From NCBI GenBank assembly GCA_026874595.1, contig CM049316.1:68970676-69034675 (forward strand): a DNA stretch of 64,000 bases, written 5' to 3'. A program made the position numbers and the translations under genes. The number at the start of each line of letters is the position of its first letter. Positions within the stretch are counted from its first letter, which is position 1. The notes under the pieces are model-generated. The model had not been told where the DNA came from. It was given only the letters and a program-made list of their open reading frames with translations, and ran no database searches. Of this stretch, positions 44,948 through 53,557 are shown piece after piece. This DNA comes from Sipunculus nudus. Its lineage: Eukaryota; Annelida; Sipuncula; Golfingiida; Sipunculidae.

Positions 44948-45835
44948 ATGGGTAAAGGAAACAGTAAATTCCGTTGGCAACAGCTGGCCGAAACGCCAGA
45001 TGTGAAGGTCAAACGTATGAAGAGCGAACTGTGCCGCAGGAAAACGTTTGAAAGTTGGCCAGGAAAAGATATGATCAAACCCCGCATGATGGCTGCTTCG
45101 GGGTTTTACTACGACGACATTTCTGCCGTGATCAACTGCGCCTTTTGTGCAGCATCTTTCACTGAGTATCCCACAGGTTTCTGTCCTATGTGGTTCCATA
45201 TGTTGTACTTTGGAAACGCATGTCCCTTTATCAACGGGAAACCGACTGACAACATCCCGGCGCCAGACAGTCTTGATCCAACGTCATTTCACACTATGGA
45301 GGCTTTGGGAATACGCAAGCACAACCCTGTCGTACCCGCCATGGGAACACTTGAGGAGAGACTTGACTCGTTCAAACCGTTACACCGCCGCTGGCCAATA
45401 GGGACTGTGCCCCCATCCGAGCAAATGGCTGAAGCAGGTTTTTTTCACCTAGGAGTAGGCGCACAGACCCGATGCTTCTGCTGCGGTAAGAAGTGCGGGG
45501 AGTTTGGACCAAACGATGACCCATGGAAAGCACACGAAAGGTTTAGCCCAAAATGTCTGTTTGTTATCCGCTGTAAGCCACGATCAGTTGCCGACCAGCA
45601 AAGACGTCCCAGCCACGGCGCACGACATGACACATTCGATGTCGGCGGTGAAACGTTCGGCCGTGCTGAAACAGGACGCACACTGTTGTGCACCGTCTGC
45701 TTAGAAAACGAAGTGGAGGTTATCTTTTTCCCCTGCAAACATATAATCGTCTGCAACCAGTGTGCTCTGTGTTTGCTCCACTGTCCCGTGTGCCGTGAAC
45801 CTATATATGGCAGTGCAAACGTGTTCATCGCTTGA
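44948..45835 (+). CDS. Inhibitor of apoptosis protein 1 (BIR-BIR-RING), 295 aa
   Basis: Start at ATG 44948 (MGKGNSKFRW); the frame upstream begins with GTG. The first BIR (about 30-95) has the R-x-x-T-F-x-x-W-P opening, MAASGFYY and CAFC, but the Asp-Pro-Trp segment is missing and the His-to-Cys spacing is one residue longer than usual (H-x7-C), so its zinc site may be altered. The second BIR (about 135-205) is canonical: MAEAGFFHLG, CFCC, DDPWKAHERF, H-x6-C. A C3HC4 RING (about 245-285) begins CTVCLENEVEVIFFPCKH and ends CPVCREPI, marking it as a ubiquitin ligase. IAPs bind caspases and IAP antagonists and ubiquitinate them; the layout matches baculovirus-type IAPs. First of three adjacent IAP genes. 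Confidence 0.9.
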   Translation: MGKGNSKFRWQQLAETPDVKVKRMKSELCRRKTFESWPGKDMIKPRMMAASGFYYDDISAVINCAFCAASFTEYPTGFCPMWFHMLYFGNACPFINGKPTDNIPAPDSLDPTSFHTMEALGIRKHNPVVPAMGTLEERLDSFKPLHRRWPIGTVPPSEQMAEAGFFHLGVGAQTRCFCCGKKCGEFGPNDDPWKAHERFSPKCLFVIRCKPRSVADQQRRPSHGARHDTFDVGGETFGRAETGRTLLCTVCLENEVEVIFFPCKHIIVCNQCALCLLHCPVCREPIYGSANVFIA

Positions 45836-46290
45836 ACCTATCGAACCATGTGAATTGTACAGTGACCGTTAACTTTCACGAACAGTAACAAAGATTCGTT
45901 TCAGGTATAAGACATTAGGAATATACTAATATGTGTTAAGTGTTAACATATCAGTGTCATCATCATATGTACACCTCTGTATGTAAAACAAACCATACTC
46001 GCTCATACGAGTGTCAAGGACGTGATGTCTTTGTAAGAGGATATGACTGCTAATCACGTACCGGATACCCTGCTACTTAAACGTGGTTTGTGGAAACAAT
46101 GTATAAAACGTCGTTGGTCGTATGTTTTGGTTATGACGCACACCAGCAGGGAGTTTTTTTGGTGTTTACGTAGTTATTTGATATATGTGTTTGTGAGTCT
46201 CGTTACCCCTGCCATTAAACATGTTATACAAAAAGTTGTTTGTGCGTGTTGTGGAATTTCCTATGTTTGACGTCATGTCTGCTTTCTGGC
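45836..46290. other. Intergenic region, no firm gene
   Basis: A 75-residue plus frame at 46043-46270 with a hydrophobic centre starts with ATG but lacks other support. Confidence 0.45.
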
Positions 46291-46298
46291 TATATAAG
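46291..46298 (+). promoter_or_regulatory. TATA box of the spliced IAP gene
   Basis: TATATAAG about 195 bp upstream of ATG 46492. A weaker TTATATAC at 46464-46471 is too close to the ATG to serve it. Confidence 0.5.
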
Positions 46299-46491
46299 CT
46301 CAGCACTACAGAATGTTCAGCATAACCGCCGCGGACGTCGACTGTTCAGTTTCGGCATCATAAGTCAGCATCCTGTCATTAATAAACGGAGTGACTGTTA
46401 TTTGGCACAGGGCTCTACAATTGATTCCATATGACTATCGTGCTGCTGAGCTCGTCTGGAACTTATATACACCACAGGTTGTCTGTCCAAT

Positions 46492-47232
46492 ATGGTAACT
46501 ATATATAATAACTTGACGGGAGAGATTGTCAGTGACCGTGAACATTACAGATATGAGATCAACCGGCTGGTGTCATACAAAACGTGGCCGAAAGGAAACC
46601 CAGCATTTCCGACAGCTCTGGCAAAAGTCGGGTTCTATTATACAGGGCGTGAAGATGAGGTAAAGTGCTTTGTTTGTGACATTCGTCTGAAACGTTGGGT
46701 GGAAACGGACCTCCCGTTGTCCGAACACGAGAGACACGCTCCTAGGTGCCAGTTCATTTTAGGAATCGACATTGGAAATGTTCCTATGGTCGCTGAAAAT
46801 GAAGTGTTTTCGTTGGACAGAATACGCGAAGAAGAACGCAAGGTCACATTACTGAGACAGACTGCCTCTGAGACAACAGGTGGAGCAAGTGGTAGCGCTA
46901 CATCTAACACAAACAATGTGCCCTTACCGTTTACATTCACCTTCTTTGGCAACACTGGAGCAAAATGTAAAGTGCCACAACTGAAGATTGCTGTGAAGGA
47001 AACTTTAACTTCATTGCAACCCAACAATGAAGGGTGTTCTCCACAGTCCCATGTTCAAGCTGCTGCTGGCCCGTCCAGCATGCCCGCTGCATTCAATACA
47101 GGTCAGGAAAAACCTCGGGCTCCAACACCGTCAAATTCTACACCGGGCATGTCGACACTGAGCCAGGATATGCAGAACCTATCTTTGCAGAGAACCAGTG
47201 TCAGCACGTCCAATATTCCAGAGACCCCCGGG
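46492..47232 (+). CDS. Inhibitor of apoptosis protein 2, exon 1 (BIR 1)
   Basis: Start at ATG 46492 (MVTIYNNLTG). BIR 1 spans about residues 23-90: KVGFYYTGREDEVKCFVC, then H79-x6-C86 with Cys59 and Cys62, so all four zinc ligands are present. A Ser/Thr/Pro-rich linker of about 150 residues follows. The exon ends at 47232 in front of a consensus donor, GGG|GTAAGT. If unspliced, only Val-Ser and a stop follow, giving a 249-residue protein with a single BIR and no RING. Spliced to exon 2 at 47455 the frame is kept (phase 0) and the total is 613 residues. Confidence 0.85.
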
Positions 47233-47454
47233 GTAAGTTAAATGTTTGCAATCACGTTATAGAGCTGATACATACATAGCGAAACTGTCAAATTGTTATA
47301 CATTTGATCATAGATTACAGCGCATGTAAAGGTTTGCGGGGTGTTTTGCTGTTGTGAGAAACGTATGGGTAACATATGCGTTTAACTGAAACGGACATAT
47401 GATCATGTGGACGTCATTGCACGTTACGACAATAAAGTCTGTTCTGTTTTTCAG
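47233..47454 (+). other. IAP 2 intron (222 bp)
   Basis: The donor GTAAGT is at 47233-47238. The acceptor is a pyrimidine tract ending in CTGTTTTTCAG at 47454. In-frame stops begin at 47239. The frame of exon 2 extends 16 codons back into the intron but opens there with GTG, not ATG. Confidence 0.85.
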
Positions 47455-48555
47455 GCACCTGATGAGATGTGTGACGCGGCAAGCATCAGAACGATGATGC
47501 ACCACGCGGCACATCCACAATACGCTGACGTAGCGATCCGGTTCAGATCATTCAGACTATGGCAGGCGTCGTCAATTCAACCTGTCGCCAGACTCTGTCA
47601 AGCGGGCTTCTTTTACATAGGCCAGGACGACCGTGTACGCTGTTTTATGTGCGGAGGTGGACTTTGTAATTGGGATGCAGACGATAATCCTTGGACCGAA
47701 CACGCACGTTGGTTCCCCCGCTGTGAGTTCCTGAATGCATGCAGACACATACCGGAGGTCCAGAATGCCATCAACGGTATGATAGACGAGTCTGAACAGG
47801 CGGGTGAGAACCGTTCACGAACTGATATTTCTGACGTTGTTGCTTCTTTTATGACTACACCAATGATTAAAGAGGCACTTGAAATGGGCTTTACAAGGGA
47901 TAGCATTAAGGGTGCTATGCGACTAAAGGGACGGGCATGTGTTGACATCAATGAACTGATGGATGCTGTAAAAAAGTTTGCAGTGACTCAAAGCCGTTTT
48001 GAAAAAACAGTCACATATGCAAACATTGCACATACAGAGATTGATTCGGAGGATGAAAACGAACCGGAAAATGCTTCTACCTCTGTTGCAGCCTCAGCAT
48101 GCAAGAACGGCGAGTGTGGAACAAGCCAGGGTAAGGAGGCAACAGGAACGAGCACCCAGAAAACAGAGAAATGTTCTGATAGCTCTAAGAAACGTAAGAA
48201 AAAGAAGACACAGAAGAAGAAGCAAAATAAGAAAAGCGAACAGGTCCCACAGCCGACACCTGGTAGCGCCGGGGAAACAGCAGATGACAAAGAAAGCGAA
48301 AAGGCCCCACAGCCGACAGGTAGTAGCGCCGGGGAAACGGCTGATGACAAAGAACGCCGTGATACACTTTCCGCAGAAATACAGGCACTCCGCGACAAGA
48401 CGAAGTGCAAAGTCTGTCTGACGAGCGAGGTTAACATCGTCTTCTTACCATGCAGCCATTTGGTCTGTTGCCTTGACTGTTCCCTGCAGCTGCAAAAATG
48501 TCCCATTTGTCGTGAACTCATTAAAGCCACAGTGAAAACACATTTATGTGAATGA
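47455..48555 (+). CDS. Inhibitor of apoptosis protein 2, exon 2 (BIR 2, UBA-like, RING)
   Basis: It encodes 366 residues. BIR 2 (exon residues about 28-95) has FRLWQ, LCQAGFFYIG, Cys63 and Cys66, DDNPWTEHARWF, and H83-x6-C90, a textbook type-2 BIR that could bind IAP-binding tetrapeptides. Exon residues about 118-165 resemble a UBA domain (MIKEALEMGFTRDSIKGAM), as in cellular IAPs of the XIAP/cIAP class, which use it to bind ubiquitin chains. A Lys-rich linker with a 60-bp tandem repeat follows, and then a C3HC4 RING (CKVCLTSEVNIVFLPCSH ... CPICRELI). No ATG precedes BIR 2 in this frame before the splice site, which supports splicing. Confidence 0.88.
   Translation, partial: APDEMCDAASIRTMMHHAAHPQYADVAIRFRSFRLWQASSIQPVARLCQAGFFYIGQDDRVRCFMCGGGLCNWDADDNPWTEHARWFPRCEFLNACRHIPEVQNAINGMIDESEQAGENRSRTDISDVVASFMTTPMIKEALEMGFTRDSIKGAMRLKGRACVDINELMDAVKKFAVTQSRFEKTVTYANIAHTEIDSEDENEPENASTSVAASACKNGECGTSQGKEATGTSTQKTEKCSDSSKKRKKKKTQKKKQNKKSEQVPQPTPGSAGETADDKESEKAPQPTGSSAGETADDKERRDTLSAEIQALRDKTKCKVCLTSEVNIVFLPCSHLVCCLDCSLQLQKCPICRELIKATVKTHLCE
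48234..48353. repeat. 60-bp tandem repeat in the IAP 2 linker
   Basis: Two copies encode PQPTPGSAGETADDKESE and its near match; the period of 60 keeps the frame. Confidence 0.85.
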
Positions 48556-48813
48556 CACACAAGGGTCATATGATGGTAAATAACGATTCGTGCGTATACT
48601 ACACCGACACGCAGTGTGAAAAGAGGTACAATATTTGACTCTCCCCCTAAGTGTTGTTACTGCTACCGCTTCATTTCTGATACATACATATTTGCCATAT
48701 ACAGTTAGTGGTGTGTATGTATCATGTATAGCCCCCGTTACACCACGTATATCGCTTAGCATAAAGGCACGTGGTCTGCCGTGTTGCACAACACATATTC
48801 CCCACGTCTTCCA
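48556..48813. other. Intergenic region, no gene seen
   Basis: It holds the 3' end of IAP 2 and the promoter of IAP 3. Confidence 0.5.
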
Positions 48814-48820
48814 TATATAG
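48814..48820 (+). promoter_or_regulatory. TATA box of IAP gene 3
   Basis: TATATAG 49 bp upstream of ATG 48869. Confidence 0.65.
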
Positions 48821-48868
48821 CCGCGCTCCAGGGACTGCACTGCAGTCTGTACTCGACCATCCGTTAAC

Positions 48869-49456
48869 ATGTCTGACATATCTCTCTCCGTGCCCGCCAT
48901 GAGAAAGGTAACAACGTTAACTGAGGTTGTAGGACAGGAGGTATTACCCACCGTCTATTTAACTCAGCCTTCTATGCAACAGTACACAGATCGCCTGGCG
49001 TCGTTTTTACCGAACTGGCCTGTACGAAACATACAAAAGCCTGCCAGGCTGGCAGAAGCTGGCTTGTATTACACGGGCAGCGCAGACAAGGTTAAGTGTT
49101 TCCAATGCGGTGTCCTTCTTGACCAGTGGTTGCCAGAACACGACCCGTGGGTAGAGCATGCCAAACGGACACATGGATGCTCTTTCCTGGATGCACGCCT
49201 AAGCGTAACCTCGCATGAAAACGTCTTGGCGTCACCCAAAGCTACCGATCAACAAACAACACGTCAAACCCCAATACAAGACGAAGGACAAAACGAGGAC
49301 AGGTGTTTGTGCAAGGTGTGTTTTGCAGAGGAAGTGAGTGTCGTCTTCTTGCCTTGTAATCACCTGCTGGTGTGCAACACATGCTCTGCTCAGCTTCAGG
49401 TTTGCCCCCAATGCAATGTGCGCGCATCAAACAAGATACGTATATATTTATGTTGA
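48869..49456 (+). CDS. Inhibitor of apoptosis protein 3 (BIR-RING), 195 aa
   Basis: Start at ATG 48869 (MSDISLSVPAM). A single BIR spans about residues 40-110: ASFLPNWP, LAEAGLYYTG, CFQC, HDPWVEHAKR with H-x6-C, complete and of type-2 form. After a linker of about 30 residues the RING (about 149-185) begins CKVCFAEEVSVVFLPCNH and ends CPQCNV. It is a compact BIR-RING protein similar to some baculoviral and cellular IAPs, and probably arose by duplication from the neighbouring IAP genes. Two AATAAA signals follow at 49586 and 49612. Confidence 0.9.
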   Translation: MSDISLSVPAMRKVTTLTEVVGQEVLPTVYLTQPSMQQYTDRLASFLPNWPVRNIQKPARLAEAGLYYTGSADKVKCFQCGVLLDQWLPEHDPWVEHAKRTHGCSFLDARLSVTSHENVLASPKATDQQTTRQTPIQDEGQNEDRCLCKVCFAEEVSVVFLPCNHLLVCNTCSAQLQVCPQCNVRASNKIRIYLC

Positions 49457-49580
49457 GTATCGACTAAAACATTGTTGTACTGGCGCGCGGACTTTATTAC
49501 CCACGGACCATGTGTATTATCAGTCGTATATTCTAGAACAGTTCGTATAACGGCCCCTGTGGATATTGTGTATTACTGTA

Positions 49581-49630
49581 TATGAAATAAAACAGGTTTA
49601 TGTAGATATGAAATAAAACAGGTTTATGTA
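49581..49630 (+). repeat. Duplicated 24-bp element with a poly(A) signal
   Basis: A unit of the form TATGAAATAAAACAGG...TTATGTA occurs twice with a period of 26 bp, so that two AATAAA signals (49586-49591 and 49612-49617) serve the IAP 3 transcript. Confidence 0.75.
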
Positions 49631-49717
49631 CAGCTCCGGTTAGTCCGGGCGCGTATTTACTGCATGTTTGTTACATATCATATAAACCGTCGTATCCATA
49701 ACCGTCTTTATTGTGTT

Positions 49718-49727
49718 TTTGTATATA
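49718..49727 (+). promoter_or_regulatory. TATA box of the 579-aa gene
   Basis: GTATATATTT about 80 bp upstream of ATG 49806. Confidence 0.5.
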
Positions 49728-49805
49728 TTTGTGATGTACGTGAAGTGTTCGTATGAGTGTATCTGTCCAAATGCTCCTGGATATTTGAACGCAGTAAATG
49801 TAACG

Positions 49806-51545
49806 ATGGATTGTCAGCATTTTGTCTTTTGCCGTAGGGTGTCATGCAAGAACGAAGGTCTGGTGCCCTATGCACCTTCCGAATCATTGAAGCGTAAGCT
49901 CCAAGTGCGTGGCACGAATTTTAAAAAACGCGGCCGTAAACCATGGGATCTTTGGGTTGAAAGGACGTCTGTTGACACTAGCCCTTGTGAAAATGGGTTC
50001 ATCCTCGGGTTTGATCCTACGACATGGACTCCAGTGGCGATCATACACCTGTACACGGGTTTCTTGATGTATCGGGCAGATACCCAAAGTTTGTTTTGGA
50101 GGGGCTACATTTCCAATGACACAAAGGTGAACGGGTCGGTGTCACTAGGTGCGCACTTGAGCCAACTGATCAAGTTACCAGACCCTTACTTGTTTCACAC
50201 TGTGCATGCCGACTGGAAGGGCCTGACAGGGGCATTTCAAGGAAGACATATGCAACCGGGTTTCATGGATATGGGAGTTCGCCGATTCAACCAAGACGCG
50301 AATGCCATAGAGTCAGGGCTGGCCCCGTGCGACGCAGACAGTGCATGGGGGAACTGCCGTTCATCTTTCATAGAGTCCCTACCGGTTGAATTCCAGGGTG
50401 ATGGGGATATCTCAACAGCCCTCGATCTTCACAAAGCAGGTGACCAATGGCGGGAAAATGAAGAACACTTAGTGCGGGATGCGGGGGCAGCTGTCCTGAC
50501 GTACGAGACGGTTCATCTTTCAGGCAAACGTTACAGGCTGCTACTAGCTGACCTACTGCCACAAAACGGGAAAAACCATAAATCGTGCAACGCGTCTGAC
50601 AAACGCTGGCAAAATACTGCCGATCCGTCGGACGAAAGTCTACACACGTGTGACTGTTACAGCTACCGTCTGAAGGATCACCCAGTTCTGTGGAAGGCCT
50701 TAACACCCACGTCTTACGCCCTCTGCGAACTGGATAATTTCGAACTGGCTCCGGCCTGGGTATGCGTCTGGACAGCAGACAAACATCGGGAGGACAAAAG
50801 CGCCGTTGACACATCACGCAACTTGGACAACCTCTTGGGACGGGAGCGATTTGCGACCGTGCGGGCTAAATGCCACCAGTGGATGAACAAACTTCTGTGC
50901 TTGATCGCTGACGCCGCCAAAACAGGCGTACCATCCGAGGACACGCAACTACGGCATTTAGAAAAAAGACAGAAACGAAATTTAAGTATTTGTTCACAAC
51001 CGAGCCTACACGGCACAGAGAAATGGGTCGCGTCGACCTGTAGACAGAAGAAACAAACAGAGTTACCACACCTTTCATGGTTGGACACAGCCTGGGCTGA
51101 CAAAGCCGAAAAACTAAGTTTGACCACCTCGGAGCTTGCTGCGTACAACTGTGAGCGGGTCGCCAGGTTGGTTGCAGTCCCTCGGGCACAGCTCCCGAAA
51201 CTTACAGCAGACAGCAAAAGCCAATCTACAACGAAAGCATATGGGGTGGACCATCCGTCATTCGTTCAGACGCACCGTGTTTGTACCACTCGGAAGGGGA
51301 CCGGCTGTCATGAGTGTCGGAACAAACAATGTAGAAAACAAATCACAAGAAGCAGACCTTGTAGGTTTCGTGTTACGTTCCTTTATACAGGAAAGGTACC
51401 GTTGGCAGATGTACAGCACGATATCAGATACGTTGGCTGGTGGACTAGAATACATAACATTCTTGAAGGTTGCGTGCTCGCTGTGCCAGGCCAAGTGCGT
51501 CCGGAAGCCATTCATAACAGAGTTCACCCGCAGCGTTTGCGTTGA
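49806..51545 (+). CDS. Unknown protein, 579 aa, with its 3' end overlapping the next gene
   Basis: Start at ATG 49806 (MDCQHFVFCRRV) by the TATA box; ATG 49734 is also in frame. A basic patch near residues 30-45 (KRKLQVRGTNFKKRGRKPW) precedes a globular domain with strands (NGFILGFDPTTWTPVAIIHLYTGFL). Cys/His clusters occur (HTCDCYSY; CHQW). The C-terminal 80 residues run over the start of the next gene (51310) in another frame and have weaker protein character than that frame, so the true end may differ through a frameshift or splicing. No family is recognised. Confidence 0.7.
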   Translation: MDCQHFVFCRRVSCKNEGLVPYAPSESLKRKLQVRGTNFKKRGRKPWDLWVERTSVDTSPCENGFILGFDPTTWTPVAIIHLYTGFLMYRADTQSLFWRGYISNDTKVNGSVSLGAHLSQLIKLPDPYLFHTVHADWKGLTGAFQGRHMQPGFMDMGVRRFNQDANAIESGLAPCDADSAWGNCRSSFIESLPVEFQGDGDISTALDLHKAGDQWRENEEHLVRDAGAAVLTYETVHLSGKRYRLLLADLLPQNGKNHKSCNASDKRWQNTADPSDESLHTCDCYSYRLKDHPVLWKALTPTSYALCELDNFELAPAWVCVWTADKHREDKSAVDTSRNLDNLLGRERFATVRAKCHQWMNKLLCLIADAAKTGVPSEDTQLRHLEKRQKRNLSICSQPSLHGTEKWVASTCRQKKQTELPHLSWLDTAWADKAEKLSLTTSELAAYNCERVARLVAVPRAQLPKLTADSKSQSTTKAYGVDHPSFVQTHRVCTTRKGTGCHECRNKQCRKQITRSRPCRFRVTFLYTGKVPLADVQHDIRYVGWWTRIHNILEGCVLAVPGQVRPEAIHNRVHPQRLR

Positions 51546-52215
51546 CGTAGATCGTCTGAACAAGGGCGGGAAATGTCAACCCCGCTTCGTGCACACACCG
51601 AGCCTGCGGGTGGGAACTCCTTACGGAGGGTTCTCAGTCACAGCCCTGCCCTTGTCATGGCACAGGGTTTACGAAGCCCCTGCTCCGCCTGCGATGGCAA
51701 AACGGGTTTCGCGTGAACTGTACGTGCACGCCGAACGCCACATGATGCTCTGTTCCGGTGACAGGCACGGGGTGCCAATGGCTTACGTCACATCCGGGCG
51801 GTTCGGTCCAGTGACAGTCACAGGATCTACGAAAGACCCTCCCGCCGTGGTAGGGACGCCGAGATGCACCGGGAAGAAAAAAGGTTGCGTATCGAAAGCA
51901 TCGCTGTGCGTCGTGCAGGTATGCAATGGTGAGAGAACGTGCTACGAACTTGTCCACACCATCGGGGAAGGCTTCGAGAACGCAGTTTGCTGTTCCTGCG
52001 ACGCAAAAAACCCACAAGCGCTTCAGAGAGCGACGTGCGTGCGTCATTTCGAAGACACACACTTCCACGGACCCTCATCGAGCTGGAACGAGAACACAGA
52101 CGAAACAGAGCTGTCGCTCCATGAAAAGAGAGTGAAGCATGTCGTGGGTCTTTGCCGGAACAAAATCCCGCAAAAAACACCTGTGTCAAGGTTGCCTTTG
52201 TTGGTATGCATGTGA
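51310..52215 (+). CDS. Unknown Cys-rich protein, 301 aa
   Basis: Start at ATG 51310 (MSVGTNNVENKS); the frame extends further upstream with poorer composition. A helical region (LVGFVLRSFIQERYRWQMYSTI) is followed by a Cys-rich segment (VACSLCQAKCVRKP), a strand-rich middle and another cluster (VCCSCDAKNPQALQRATCVRHF) that could bind zinc. It ends in a charged helix. It overlaps the previous gene by 236 bp in a different frame, so the two could be separate genes or parts of one gene. Function unknown. Confidence 0.65.
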   Translation: MSVGTNNVENKSQEADLVGFVLRSFIQERYRWQMYSTISDTLAGGLEYITFLKVACSLCQAKCVRKPFITEFTRSVCVDVDRLNKGGKCQPRFVHTPSLRVGTPYGGFSVTALPLSWHRVYEAPAPPAMAKRVSRELYVHAERHMMLCSGDRHGVPMAYVTSGRFGPVTVTGSTKDPPAVVGTPRCTGKKKGCVSKASLCVVQVCNGERTCYELVHTIGEGFENAVCCSCDAKNPQALQRATCVRHFEDTHFHGPSSSWNENTDETELSLHEKRVKHVVGLCRNKIPQKTPVSRLPLLVCM

Positions 52216-52306
52216 TTGCGCGATGCACTTGCATGACAGCATTCACGAATACATGCGTGTTTTTGGCCTTCCCGAACTGACAGGCGGAACAGCATGATCC
52301 ACATCC

Positions 52307-52323
52307 GACACCTTTTATTTGTG
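52307..52323 (+). promoter_or_regulatory. Shared promoter element, copy 1
   Basis: GACACCTTTTATTTGTG is identical to the element at 53504-53520. Each copy lies just upstream of a gene (here about 90 bp before ATG 52412). The TTTTATTT core may act as a TATA-like late element. Confidence 0.5.
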
Positions 52324-52411
52324 ACGGAGACCCGTGGTTGCGTCACACGATGTACAATTCAGTCCTGGCAGCAAAGTGCATTTTGTTCATATCACGAATA
52401 CATCCGCACTC

Positions 52412-53488
52412 ATGGACACGGCAGATCATACCACAAAGAATACCCGCAATCGCGAGTCAATGGCCGCTCTTCACCATATAGCTGCCATAGCCACATGCCA
52501 GGAAACGCAGGACGGGCCCGCACCTCTACCAGGCGTGACAGTCCGCGAACAGAAAATCGACCAGGAAGCGTTAGAAAACTGGTTGGGCGCTGGAATGTTA
52601 GAATGTGCGGAAGACGCACGGGTGCAACCGAAAAGGAAAAAGATGGAGAAAAAGGAAATGATTCATGCAACCAAGTCAAAGAGCCAACAATGCCGTTCTG
52701 ACCGTACGCTCCGCGGAAAAAGCAAGTTACGTTTATCTTCTTCCGTCGCGCAACCTAAACCGAATCTGAACATTCAAACAACTGCCAGCACCCCACAAAC
52801 GCCCTCTGAGACGATGTATGACAAACATCACAGCACAACTCCAGACACTACGGATGTCACGTCTCTTGATACGCATTCAACGAAACGCCACCGGCCATGT
52901 TCTGTTCACGGATCCTTGGAGCCTGTGCCACCGGGGGACCGCCAGTTCCCTCACCCCCATTCTGTGCTGGTACAATGCAAGCATCCTAAAATGAACCGCT
53001 ACATAGAAAATATGATATCCACACAGGGATATCTAATGGAGGAAATGGATCCAGTGACCGGGGCCGTCCATCGCCTGTGGTATGTCCACTTGGAAGACTT
53101 GGTAAAAAGGGACGGCGCTCCCGTGAGACCGTGCACCGACGTGCGCTTGTATGACCTAGCACCTGTAACGGACACGACGATTGATGATGACGACGAGCCC
53201 TTAGAATACCCCGCTTACTGTGTCTTGTGCAAACCTTCACAAGACAACGGCGCAAAAGCCGTCCGCGTCACAAACAAGCGGGACGACGGACAAGAACGCC
53301 CGATGAACCTGGCGATGGACATTCAGACGCGCAAGCCTTTGTTTATGGTTGAAGCCAACGAAATGTATGAAAGCAAGGCATCGCACCATGGCGGCGTGCC
53401 TACCGTGTTTGTCGTTTGCTCTGACCCCGAATCCGTCTTCTACAAAAAGATGAAGGAAATGGGATGCACGTGCGGTGACACGGACTAG
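52412..53488 (+). CDS. Unknown protein with basic N-terminal half, 358 aa
   Basis: Start at ATG 52412 (MDTADHTTKNTR); the longer frame begins with GTG. The first 170 residues are disordered, Lys/Ser/Thr-rich, with a nuclear-signal-like run (QPKRKKMEKKE) and TKRHRP. The rest is a globular domain (HSVLVQCKHPKMNRYIENMI, YWYVHLEDL-type strands) with an acidic loop (TTIDDDDEPLEYP) and several Cys (YCVLCK; GCTCGD at the end). Likely a nuclear or tegument protein, by composition only. Confidence 0.75.
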   Translation: MDTADHTTKNTRNRESMAALHHIAAIATCQETQDGPAPLPGVTVREQKIDQEALENWLGAGMLECAEDARVQPKRKKMEKKEMIHATKSKSQQCRSDRTLRGKSKLRLSSSVAQPKPNLNIQTTASTPQTPSETMYDKHHSTTPDTTDVTSLDTHSTKRHRPCSVHGSLEPVPPGDRQFPHPHSVLVQCKHPKMNRYIENMISTQGYLMEEMDPVTGAVHRLWYVHLEDLVKRDGAPVRPCTDVRLYDLAPVTDTTIDDDDEPLEYPAYCVLCKPSQDNGAKAVRVTNKRDDGQERPMNLAMDIQTRKPLFMVEANEMYESKASHHGGVPTVFVVCSDPESVFYKKMKEMGCTCGDTD

Positions 53489-53503
53489 AAATCGCGCACG
53501 GTA

Positions 53504-53520
53504 GACACCTTTTATTTGTG
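53504..53520 (+). promoter_or_regulatory. Shared promoter element, copy 2
   Basis: GACACCTTTTATTTGTG, 17 identical bases with 52307-52323, about 38 bp before ATG 53558. Confidence 0.5.
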
Positions 53521-53557
53521 TTTGTCACAACGTCTGTTGTGCCCCCCGAACAAAAGT

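Noticed and set aside
46043-46270. A 75-residue plus frame between IAP genes
   Set aside because: ATG start but no clear promoter or motif; the region reads as a leader or intergenic sequence.
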